64,000 nucleotides of DNA. It comes from Corynespora cassiicola. Its lineage: Eukaryota > Ascomycota > Dothideomycetes > Pleosporales > Corynesporascaceae. Both the position numbers and the translations under genes were made by a program. Below the pieces are notes generated by a model, which saw only the letters and a program-made list of their open reading frames with translations, was not told the DNA's origin and searched no databases. The DNA lies in assembly GCA_022059125.1 (NCBI GenBank), contig JAEUWY010000002.1, positions 5,146,001-5,210,000 of the forward strand. Direction: 5' to 3'. This document shows positions 1 through 9,827 of this stretch, in pieces (positions within the stretch are counted from its first letter, which is position 1; every line of letters begins with the position of its first letter).

Positions 1-1448
1 TCACGAAGATTGCCGAGGCCTCGTTTTCAGAAGTATATCGTCTCACAGCCAAATCTGCAGCTCTGGGCTCGACAAATGAGTCTGTTCTGAAAATTGTGGC
101 GCTCAAGGTGCCTTCAGAATTTCCTTTGCCGAGCCAATGCCATACACGGACCGTTCGGGACCCGGAGAACCAAGCAAACAGAGAGCGACAGGATCGAGAA
201 GAGCACAACATGTGGAAATCTGACGTTGCAGATGTCTTGTCGGAAGTCAAGCTACTGCAAAACTTGAACGACATTCCTGGATTTACCAACTTCCGCGAGC
301 TTACCGTACTGCAAGGCCGCCCATCAACCACATTCGCGAATGCTTGGAAATCGTGGAATAAGTCGCGACCAAAAGGCAGGAAGAGCGAGTTTCCTGATCC
401 GAGCAAGAAAATTAGTTACGAGGACACGCAACTATGGGCAGTTATCGAAATGCAGGATGCCGGGACGGACTGTGAGAAGGTGATGGAAGCAGGTGGTATC
501 AGCACTGTGTGGGAAGTGTGGGATGTATTCTGGGGCGTGTGCTTGGGCGTCGCAAAAGCAGAAGAGCATTGCAGATTCGAACACCGAGACATGCATCTGG
601 AAAACATCTGCATTCGCTCTCGCCGGTCAAAAGGCAACATGACTGCCCCCATCATCAAAGGCCCATTAAAGCGAAAACTGGGGTTCTCTGGTCTGGAAAC
701 GACCGTTATCGATTACACGCTCTCACGTGCGGATATTGTTCAGTCATCGCGTTGCGCTTCATCACGAAGGACCTCCGACTCTTCTGCCTGCAGTTCAGAC
801 TCTTCATCTACTTCCTCATCGCTCCACTACTCGACACCTGAAATCGCATACCTCGACCTCAACAAAGATTTGGGAATCTTTGCTGGCGATGCCTCCGAAG
901 AGTACCAGTACGAAATCTATCGTTACATGCGTGGTGCGGCTTACTACGGTAACCCCCTTCAGTCTCCTCCTGCGCTCCCTCCATCCACGCCCAACAAGTC
1001 ACCGCAAAAACCTGCTGCCGTGTCTAGGCTCGTGGACGAAGAGACTGAACCTATGACTCCCCGTCGTTCTCCGCGCAAGCACCACTCCAATCGCTATTGC
1101 GACCCTCCTTCCGATGTCTGGGCACATTTTCATCCCAAAACTAACCTGGTGTGGGCGCATTTTGTTCTTCATCGGCTGATGCAGCATCTTGAAACCTCTG
1201 GATTTGATCCTGCCCAAATCTCTGATGAAGATTTGATGTGGAATCTGGACGCCAAGGCCGAAGATGTGCAGCGTGTGAGGAAAAAGGCAGGGAAGTTGCA
1301 CAAGGTTTTGGAGAAGGTCAGCCAGAAGCTACAGCCCAAGATGTTGGGCCGTGAAGGAAGCTTAGGAAGTGTGAAGGAGTTGGTCGTGCTTGCAATGGAG
1401 TGCAGGTGGTTGGCCGTCGAAGATGTTGCCGGCTGGGGAGTGGATTGA
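1..1448 (+). CDS. Haspin-like Ser/Thr kinase, 3' part (5' end outside window)
   Basis: Open frame from base 3 to the TGA at 1446-1448, without introns, so the window starts inside the gene. The first codons encode a degenerate glycine loop (KIAEASFSEVYRL) and then the VALKV strand carrying the ATP-binding lysine. The catalytic loop reads HRDMHLEN (about 580-603). The usual DFG is replaced by DYT (IDYTLSR, about 709-726). Both features are hallmarks of haspin, the family that phosphorylates histone H3 Thr3 at mitotic centromeres. A Ser-rich and Pro-rich insert (about 745-830 and 960-1085) interrupts the C-lobe, and a helical C-terminal segment follows. The end is convergent with the phospholipase gene, 217 bp away. 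Family assignment is firm; its role here is inferred from the family. Confidence 0.88.
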   Translation, partial: TKIAEASFSEVYRLTAKSAALGSTNESVLKIVALKVPSEFPLPSQCHTRTVRDPENQANRERQDREEHNMWKSDVADVLSEVKLLQNLNDIPGFTNFRELTVLQGRPSTTFANAWKSWNKSRPKGRKSEFPDPSKKISYEDTQLWAVIEMQDAGTDCEKVMEAGGISTVWEVWDVFWGVCLGVAKAEEHCRFEHRDMHLENICIRSRRSKGNMTAPIIKGPLKRKLGFSGLETTVIDYTLSRADIVQSSRCASSRRTSDSSACSSDSSSTSSSLHYSTPEIAYLDLNKDLGIFAGDASEEYQYEIYRYMRGAAYYGNPLQSPPALPPSTPNKSPQKPAAVSRLVDEETEPMTPRRSPRKHHSNRYCDPPSDVWAHFHPKTNLVWAHFVLHRLMQHLETSGFDPAQISDEDLMWNLDAKAEDVQRVRKKAGKLHKVLEKVSQKLQPKMLGREGSLGSVKELVVLAMECRWLAVEDVAGWGVD

Positions 1449-1665
1449 GAGACTTTCAGTCACCGGTCATAGCATTATTTGGGTCGCGCATATACGGTGT
1501 TGCATTGTCAAGGCGGTTTGTTTTCTTGTATTACCAGCATAACATGGGCAAGGCTCTTGTCAATTAGTAGTATACCATTTGGCACATGAATCCACGAAGT
1601 TCTACAAGTCACACCCCGAGCCACTATTGAATCCAGTTGCCAACCTGCCAGATCCCCATTATTGG

Positions 1666-3585
1666 TCATATAGTCACCTGCCTCCTCACTTTCTTGCTCG
1701 GCACCCCGCATTCTCCCGTGCTCTTTTCCAAGGCTCTCTCCTCAAAATTGAACCGGACTATGGTCTCGACCGCCCCCGCGTCCGCCCAATCCAAAGCCAC
1801 AACCTGAGGCCTCTCCTTTACCCCTCCCAATTCTTCGGCAATCCTCTTGTTTTGCACACTCGCATACTCCTTCAACAGAAAACTAGGACTCCCAGAAAGC
1901 GCCCCACACACATTCCTCACAACATCCCCCTTCCGCGGAAAAGTCGCCAACTGCACCTTGGACACATCGCATGCCACATTCAGCACAGCCTTGCGCTCCA
2001 CCGGGAACCAGACCTCTGGATCCGCACTCACAAACATAATCTTCGACCCCTCGCCCGTGATCTCGGAAAGCGGAATATGCGCAAGTCGCCCGATGTCGAA
2101 CCTTGCTCCTTCATTCTCGCTCGCGGGGCAGAATATGTGCCGTGGATGGAGTATGCGCGTTATCAGATCGCACAGCTCGCCCGCCCGACACGGCGGCTGG
2201 GTGGCGAGATTCGAATGCGCGAGGCGCGCCACGATCAGCTCGCGGGACTCTGCGTGCGCGGCGAAGAAGGAGCTAACTTGTTCCAGGATGTCGGCGAGCG
2301 AGGGGCCGCGGAGGGCGTGCTGGGTGTAAAACGCCTGGGCGTTGGTGTCGAAGTAGACGCGCAGGTCGAGCCAGCGGATGCCGGATTCGAGTTGGGCGCG
2401 GATGGGCAGGCCTTGGGATTGGGCGATGCTCGGGATTAGGGTGTTCATGGCGAATTTGTAGAGGGTGGGGCCGAGGTGGAGGGGCATCGAGGAAGAGATG
2501 GGGAATATGCCGTTTGGTAGGGCGGGGGTTGGGCGGAGGGACCAGAGGAAGGATGTGTCCTCGAAAGCGATTTGGGAGAGTGTGGGGGAGAGATCGTAAG
2601 CTGCACTATCGTGGGTTCCAGGGAGAGTTATGGAAGTAAGAGGAAGCCGTTGGATTTTCGAGTGCGACATCCAGGAATCGAGGTTCGCGGGGATGGCGTT
2701 GGGTAACAGGGGTTGTCGTATTCCCTCTGAGGGAACAGGGAGATCGTTTCTGGGAGAGAATGCTTTTATAGAAGGGAGCTTTTTGGCTAATTCGCTGTTT
2801 ATAAAGCTGACTAGACCACTATTGAACGTTTCGTTTATCGCAAAGGCGATTCGATCGGGGCTTGCTCCTGACATGATGAGCCGTGGGAGGCCTCGAAGTA
2901 TTGGCTTGAGAGCAGAAAGAGCTTTAAAATCTAGCTCATATCCTTCGATAGAGCACTTCAATGTTTCCAACTCTATGGGAAAGCGGCAATGTTGCTTCAA
3001 GTCGATGTGCAGAAGTAAATGTATCTCCAGGTTGGTCCACGACAATCGTACGCTGCTTGAGAGGATTTTCCAGAGTAACCTTCCGATGAGGGCACCTTTG
3101 CGGAGAAGAATGGTCGACTTTGCAGTAACTCTGAAGTTACTATGCTTGCTCAGAGACAGGTCTCCGGCTATGCATTCGACGTTCTCAGGCGAGATCAAGG
3201 CTTCGTCTATCTGCAATTTGAAGCCACCCCCCACATCTGTTATCGGCTTGGAAAAAAATATGTAGGCAGCTATTGCGGGGAAATTTGCTGAGATGAAGCT
3301 ATTGATCAGCAGTGGAAGGTTTGTAGAGCCAATGATAGAAGGATATATTATTTGAGAAGATGAATCGTTTGCTGAAACTTTGTCTTTATAACCTGGCGGT
3401 ACGATTTTTTTCAGACCAAACAGTTTTCGTGTTGTTCTCTCTTGAATATGAATGTGAGTGAGATTCCGGGAAACCGAAAAGATGTCGATATAGTTACTGT
3501 CCAACGATGCGATGTGGTCGACATGAATGCAAGTGGGCCCAGGGTTCATTCCATGGCAGCGGACGGGATTCGCACTGATCTCCAT
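1666..3585 (-). CDS. PI-PLC X-domain phosphodiesterase with a 300-residue N-terminal domain
   Basis: Single exon, 639 aa from the ATG at 3583-3585; a slightly longer frame begins only at a TTG. Residues about 305-600 form a phosphatidylinositol-specific phospholipase C X domain. The first catalytic His lies in LPGTHDSA (H325), the motif ESGIRWLDLRV follows, and the second His is in TQHALRG (H423). Bacterial-type and fungal PLC-like enzymes of this class cut the phosphodiester of inositol phospholipids or GPI without a separate Y domain. No signal peptide is evident. Residues 1-300 are not a domain I can name; they contain alternating hydrophobic strands followed by a helix-rich stretch (about 215-275) and could be a lipid-binding module. 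The 1.37 kb to the divergent terpene synthase start is non-coding. Confidence 0.8.
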   Translation of the reverse strand: MEISANPVRCHGMNPGPTCIHVDHIASLDSNYIDIFSVSRNLTHIHIQERTTRKLFGLKKIVPPGYKDKVSANDSSSQIIYPSIIGSTNLPLLINSFISANFPAIAAYIFFSKPITDVGGGFKLQIDEALISPENVECIAGDLSLSKHSNFRVTAKSTILLRKGALIGRLLWKILSSSVRLSWTNLEIHLLLHIDLKQHCRFPIELETLKCSIEGYELDFKALSALKPILRGLPRLIMSGASPDRIAFAINETFNSGLVSFINSELAKKLPSIKAFSPRNDLPVPSEGIRQPLLPNAIPANLDSWMSHSKIQRLPLTSITLPGTHDSAAYDLSPTLSQIAFEDTSFLWSLRPTPALPNGIFPISSSMPLHLGPTLYKFAMNTLIPSIAQSQGLPIRAQLESGIRWLDLRVYFDTNAQAFYTQHALRGPSLADILEQVSSFFAAHAESRELIVARLAHSNLATQPPCRAGELCDLITRILHPRHIFCPASENEGARFDIGRLAHIPLSEITGEGSKIMFVSADPEVWFPVERKAVLNVACDVSKVQLATFPRKGDVVRNVCGALSGSPSFLLKEYASVQNKRIAEELGGVKERPQVVALDWADAGAVETIVRFNFEERALEKSTGECGVPSKKVRRQVTI

Positions 3586-4956
3586 ATTTTCGAGAATAAA
3601 TACCCTCAAGTCAACAAGAAATAGTTCACTTGATTTGTAAATACCGGTTACGAGTCAGACTTTAACTTAAGGCAGCTTGGTGCCACATCGAAAGCTCATG
3701 GAGCTAACAAATAACGAGTCTTCGTTTCACCATGAATTAACAGTCGAATCACCAAGTTTTTCTCCATTCATATCATTATTTACTAAGTTTCAAGATATTA
3801 CCTAGTTCTCACTTTCACCGCTTATTGCTCAGCCTTGTGGGTAGCAATTATCTGATGTTGTCCATATGCTTACGCCACGACACCTAGTCCAGTAGAGAGC
3901 CAATCACAACATACAACGTGTTTGACTGCGTGGTGCGAGCCTGAAACAAGGTGTCAAAACTACCAAAATGGTTCGCATATAATCCCGAAGCTTTAAGTTG
4001 AGCACAAACGCGGTGCAACCAGGGCCAATCGAGCCTCACCGGTATATGCACGCAGTCAGACAACTAAACGCCTTTTCTTCGCTACCCTACTCAAAAGAGC
4101 CTCTTCACAAGATTCAGATAGGTGCAGGTCGGAGTGTTAGAGTCCATCGCCGATACAGTGTATTCACATTGCGCCAGGCGGGGATCGTCTAATTCCAAAA
4201 ATTTGGCCCTTGGGAAGATTCGCATCGTTCTAGATAGGCTTAGCGTGTGTAGGACGTGCGCATGCTCCAGGGCTGACAGCAGTATTGTCCTGCTTCTCCC
4301 ATACTCCCGGTTCCTGGGACGCTACTCAGTCAGTAACTCGGGCCAGGGGGTAACGGCAATGAAAGAGAAAATATGCACTAGGCTATTTTTGGTAAGTTCA
4401 ACGGATTATCGGCAAGACATCGTGTTGAAATACGTGCTGATGGCGGGTCGGACCGAGACTAATAAATATCTACCAAATGGGTGCTTGATCTAAATGTTGG
4501 AGCAGGTACTATAGCTTCTAGTAATGTATGCACTTGAAATCAAATGCTGGGTTTGAATTCACATCTCCATAACGAAAGTCCACATGCTTTTCTTCTCAAA
4601 TGTTTACCTTCGCACTAAGATATAAAACAAAAACCAGCGATGAGTGGTAATTTCCACCTTGCAAACATATCCTTGCATATAACCTTGTCTTCGAATCGCT
4701 ATCTGATAGAAAAAGTCAACCTTTGAATGGAATGGGTCTAGCGCAAAGTGCTTTTTGAGCATCTTTGGTCACTGTTCGTGCGCCAGCTTTCAGACCCACA
4801 CACTAATGCAATGCGATGCGCGCAATTGTTGTCCGACGCCGCTGACAGTTGTAGAAGAAATTCAAGCCTCAAATACATAAGTCGCGGAGTTCACCTGAGT
4901 TTCAGCAAAACGGGTCACCACATTTCAGCACCTCAACATTCAATTTGGAGGTGATA
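3586..4956. other. Divergent intergenic region, no gene seen
   Basis: This AT-richer stretch separates the phospholipase start (minus) from the terpene synthase start (plus). The short ORFs in it (for example 3998-4192 and 4122-4493) resemble no protein and have no splice context. It presumably holds both promoters, but I could not place a convincing TATA box or operator. Confidence 0.5.
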
Positions 4957-7637
4957 ATGGTACTTCGCAAAGTTCAATGTACAAGAAAACACGATATTCC
5001 TTATTTTGTGGATAGCACCTGGCTTGATACAGATGGATTGGCAGCCAACTACCCGTTCAGCAGGCACAAACTTGAACATAAGTCTAATGCGGGGTGCCTT
5101 CAAGCTCGCTTGGATTGGATAAAACATGTTGGGCCTGTGAGCGAATTTGGAGCATGCAATCCTATCAATGGAAATTTGATCGCAGTCATACTCCCTTACT
5201 GCGTACCTGAGAGACTGTATGCGGCGGCATATGTTACTGAATGTGAGGCACCATGTTCTGTTGATTAAACATGACCTTGTTTTTGCGGTTCAAGATACAG
5301 ATATATTTATCTGACGTTGATTAGATGCTTTTTTGGCGGATGCGTTTGATAAAAACATACATTCTTCGTCCTTATACGCTAGACATCAGGCTTGGGCTGC
5401 CACACAAGACCAATCCCATCCGTCGCACTATCCCGTGGGACACAGCGAGACAGTTTCACAAAGATTCCATAATTTATCACCAGGCCAGAAACAAGTCTTT
5501 GCTAAAGCAATGATTCAACTGGGATCATTCGGTGAGGATTGGCCGGAGCGATTCGAAAAGTCCCTAAGAATGATGGCCATCAGAGATCTATACGATACAA
5601 GCAAAGATTTCAACTTCCTTGAGGATTTCCTAGAATATCGCGCGCTGGACCTAGGAGCATCGTACGTCTGAACATCTTGGGCATTCAATTATTTACTAAC
5701 ATCCTATTCCTAGTTTCGGGGAGCTTTTGATGATGTTTGGTATGGACATCAAACTCAACAGTGATGAGCGGAGAAAGGTTCGCGACATTTCTCAAGCTTA
5801 TTCGATCACCACAACATTGACAAACGACTACCTCTCTTTCGAAAATGAATACAAAAAACATGTAAACACGACTAGTACAACTTTCATCAGTTCTATCTGG
5901 CTTCTGTCGCGGTTACATAATGTGGATCTCGATACTGCCAAATGCATTGCAAAAGATGAAATCATGAGATACGAGAATAGACTCCTCGAGCTGTGCAGAC
6001 ATTTCAGGAGAGCCAATTCAATTATATCCCGGAGTCTAGACCAATACATACAGGGTATGATATATCTGGTTAGTGGGAACGTGCTATGGAGTCTCAATTG
6101 CCCTCGATATCATGCCCAGTATCGTTATGACCCAAACGCTGGCTTGGAGGAGGTCCTGACATCCGACAACTTCCCTCGTATAATGGGGTTGCCTTATAAG
6201 GCAGCCGAAGGTAAATGTCATGGCATCACGATTTTTTCTGGCACGACCGAGAGTAAGCTGTTTGCTCATTCAACACACATTTTTTATCTGATGTTTTTGA
6301 ACAGATAGTTTCGTCAGTTCAAATAATCTTACAGCGCACGATAGCTTTGGTTCCGGTTCGACCTTTCCCACCCCGCAAACTTCATTGGCCGGTCCTTCAA
6401 CCCAGGCTTCCAGCCTCAAAAGCGCCTATTTTGACTCTAGGGTAAGTTTGGATGATCGACACGTCATGGTTCAGTTGCTAAAATTGCCGAGTAGCACATC
6501 AGCACAGTCGTAGACTATACCGCTTCTTTATCGTCTCAAGGAATGCATGATAATTTTATCGACGCTTTGAATGTCTGGTTCCGACTTCCGACACTCTCAA
6601 TTTCTCGGCTTAAGTGTCTCAGCAACCGCTTGCACACGGCATCTTTTTTGTAAGCCATACTCTTCAGCCTTTTTAGCTCCAAATAGCTTATAAATTTTAC
6701 AAGGCGAGACGATATGGAAGATGTCTATGGATTGGAAAAAAGTAGAGTTGCTACCCATAAGGTTTTTGGAATCGCACAGACCATCAACTCTGCAAACTAC
6801 TCGATCACCGAAGCTTTGGATGAAGCAAGGCACATGGACTGTCCTCATGCGCTGGAGATAGTTCTTGGTATGGAAAATCTTCTTTATCTTAGTCTTGTGA
6901 AGACTGACATTGAACAAGGAGGGCTTCTTGATATCCAAGTTGGTCAAAGCTACCGCCTGCATTGGACAAGACACGCAGCATGTCCCTCGGAGCAAGAGTA
7001 TTTTGAGATGGTCCATAAAAGTAAGAATTTAAAGAGTATAGTTATGATCGAGCTAACTCTATAACAGGTACAGGTACACTATTTCGCATGCTGGCCAAAC
7101 TTGTTATGAGCCATAGCACCAACAGAAAGTGAGTTGTCACATCGTCGCACCGCGATGCCCAATTCTGACTGAAAGCAGGGCCAAGGCCACATCAAAAGAG
7201 CTAGCACGGCTTTTCGGAATATATGTCCAGATTTTTCGTGAATATCAAAAGCTGCGCTCCGCCGAGGTAATGCTAACCGTATATGTCAAGACGCAAAGTT
7301 GATGCTAATAAGAGTATAGCGCCTTGGCGGAGATGGCTTCTGCGAAGTCTTGGATCGAGGAGCTTTCACTTTACCACTAGTATATGCCCTGAACAAGGAT
7401 CCTGGAAACACTCAATTGAGAGAGGTTCTATTTTATCGGAGAGAAAGAGGATCGCTCTCACCAGCGCACAACCACATGGTTCTAGAGCAGCTCAAATGCG
7501 CCGAGAGTTTGGCCTACACAAAAAAAATACTGGAAAGCCTTCACAATCGCATCAAAACTTTCATTGAAGTCTTGGAGAAAGTTTTCGGGATAGAGAATTG
7601 GATCATGAGGCGATTGGTGCAAAGCTTAGAGACTTGA
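4957..7637 (+). CDS. Chimeric prenyltransferase-terpene cyclase (fusicoccadiene/ophiobolin synthase type), altered active sites
   Basis: Nine exons: 4957-5242, 5325-5661, 5714-6252, 6305-6441, 6495-6649, 6704-7020, 7068-7128, 7179-7266 and 7320-7637. They give 745 aa in one intact frame, close to the ~720 aa usual for the family. The N-terminal class I cyclase (about 1-345) shows HVGPVSEFGACNP, a pyrophosphate-sensor EYR, the NSE triad N245/S249/E253 in NDYLSFENE, and R339-Y340 in CPRYH. A Ser/Thr/Pro linker follows, then an all-alpha prenyltransferase (about 440-745) with FGIAQTINSANY and DDMED (487-491). Intact members make GGPP or GFPP from C5 units and cyclise it to a di- or sesterterpene. 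Here the cyclase motif DDxxE reads DAFDK (101-105). In the prenyltransferase, SKGxR reads SQGMH, RRG reads EKS and the second DDYxN reads REYQK. The family call is firm; activity is doubtful. Confidence 0.88.
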
Positions 7638-7907
7638 GACTTGCTTGGTCTACGTTGAGGATTGTTCAGTGGAAGAGTCAAGATTAGCATCCGGATCATC
7701 CATTACATAGCCATATCAAGCAATGTTCTTCTTCCAGTTGAGGAACAGTGTGTAGAATATTGTTTGCACAAGTCATGGACCCTGTTGCTATGGTAGGAAT
7801 TCGGCGCATGGATGACATCTGCTTAGTAAGCAGAATCGGACAAGCGTCTCAGTTCAGCCGAGGCTCCACTTCTTCCATCCCATCTCACGCTGACCTCATA
7901 TGATGCT

Positions 7908-9788
7908 ATGCCACGTGTAGCCTCGCGTAGAGGCCGCATTGCGTCCAGGGCATGCGACTTGTGTCGTGAACGCAAGATCCAATGCCAGTTTGATGAGAAC
8001 AGTGCAGCTTGTCGAAAGTGCACCAGCATCAATGCCGACTGTACGTTTCTCAGGGAGAGGCGGCCAAGGGGCCCACCAGCCAGGTACAATGATCAGTCAT
8101 TTGATGTAACTAGTTGCTAAAGGAGACTAGGAGGATAACACACGCGCTGAACCTTCCTATTGGAGAGCTTTCCATCGAGCACCTCTGTCCTCGAGAGGTC
8201 TTCCTCACCATAATCGAAGATGACTATTTAGATTTCGTGTACCCTGTCCTGCCTCTCGTTCATCGACCGAGCTTCCGAGCTTCGCTTGCAGCTCAATGCT
8301 ATACCACAGATGCCGCGTTCTTTCGCCTTTGTGTCGCTCTCTGCGCGGCCACGGTTGCCTCCATGCCTCGCAAATTCGAACAGTATGGCAAAAGTAGATA
8401 TTCTGACGTCGGAGCAATGGTGGACCGGGCATGCCATATGGTTCTTTTGAGTCGCATGACTTCAGAACCTGAGTGGCAGAACCGCCCCACCATCAGCACA
8501 ATGATAGTATCACTCCTGTTGACAATGGCAAGCCACTACGCAGGTCGACCCAATCAGGGGTGGAGTTACGCCAGTGAAGCCGTACAGTTCTTTCGCGCTC
8601 TTGGACTATTCAGGAAAGAAGGATACGAAGGCCTGAGTCCACTGGAATCAGAACTTTGCAAACGAGCATTCTGGCTGCTGTACATTATTCAAATGTCCGT
8701 AGGTCTAGCATCGATCGCTACTCACGATGTTGTCCCCTTTGACAAAGATCACAAAGGCTGATATTTATTTAGCCACGACCGTCTATCGTTCATTGTACCC
8801 CACACCGGTCTCAGCTTTGATCCACTTCTTACTGACTGGGATTTTATTCTGCCTCTAGAAATAGAGGACGAGGACCTTGTACACCACGAGAACCGTCCAT
8901 CTCCGCCCAAAGACCTGAGCGCATCTACGCCTCATGATTGCCAACGTTCGCTTCCTCTCATCTCGGGGTTCACCTCTTTGATAAAAGTCTTCCTTTGTGT
9001 CGTGGATCTACTCTCAAGCGGCTTTCCAGGATCACCACCGCAAGCATATGCTATGACCTCAGGATCATTGAGATCAATGGTCTACTCACAAAATCCTATT
9101 GAGCATAGATATCAGTCGAGCTTGATAACTACCGCTTCCACTGTCAGTCTGAGGTCACTGCTGAGGATAATAAAGAGACTCCAGAGCGTGCTTGATGAAC
9201 TTCCTGACCAACTCAAAATATCAACTCTAGATCCTCAATACCGGTCACCTAACGCTACTCTAACCGGCAATGATATTGTATCATATCAGTTCGATACTAT
9301 GCGCGCCAATATTCACATCACCAGCTTGTATATCCAGAGTACTATTTTAGAATCTTGCTCAAGCGCGTTTACACGTTCCCCTGTGGATGTTTTAGCTGGC
9401 TCACCTGAAGACGAATCAGATATCAGTCCAGGCCAACCTCCACGAACCCAACTGTGGACGTTTCGAGAAAGTATCGCGAGGGAACTCCTCGAAGTTTTGA
9501 ATTTTTGCTCGACGAAAGCTTTGGAGGCGAATGGTTCTTCAATGGTAAGTCATCCTCGCACTTTGTTCCGCTAGCTTTGTGGTCCTAAATCGTCTTTAGA
9601 TTGTCAAGATACGAGAGATTGCCGCCACACTTCTTAGCAACGAAAATGAGTTGGAAGTTGAATCGGACATTGAGGAAAAGTCAAGGAAATATGTCAGATA
9701 TTTTGCCGATATCTTGGCAGATATCGATTACATAGGACAGTCCACGGTCATACCGCCAGTTTTTTCTTCCCACCGAATCGTAGATTGA
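7908..9788 (+). CDS. Zn(II)2Cys6 fungal transcription factor
   Basis: The N-terminus carries a complete binuclear zinc cluster, C16-x2-C19-x6-C26-x8-C35-x2-C38-x6-C45, with basic residues typical of Gal4-class DNA binding. The middle region (PREVFLTIIEDDYLDFVYPVLPLVHRPSF..., RAFWLLY) is the fungal_trans middle-homology domain. Exon 1 (7908-8083) joins 8131 through a 47-bp intron. The last intron is 9545-9599, and the final exon 9600-9788 ends in TGA. The second intron is uncertain. The frame stops at 8761, and downstream coding resumes at 8773 in another phase. A GTACAT donor at 8680 spliced to 8773 restores one frame (561 aa) but deletes part of a conserved helix. The gene sits next to a sugar transporter and GH3 glucosidase, so it is their likely local regulator (inference). 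Confidence 0.8.
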
Positions 9789-9827
9789 AGGCAAAGTCAA
9801 TCAGGCTATCTTCATATCAACGAACGA

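Noticed and set aside
1579..2439. 286-codon plus-strand ORF
   Set aside because: It lies antisense to the PI-PLC X domain and has no family motif; the minus-strand frame has the catalytic histidines.
5243..5324. Terpene synthase broken by a stop at 5268
   Set aside because: A GTGAGG donor, a CTGAC branch site and a TTAG acceptor remove the stop, and the joined peptide matches the family.
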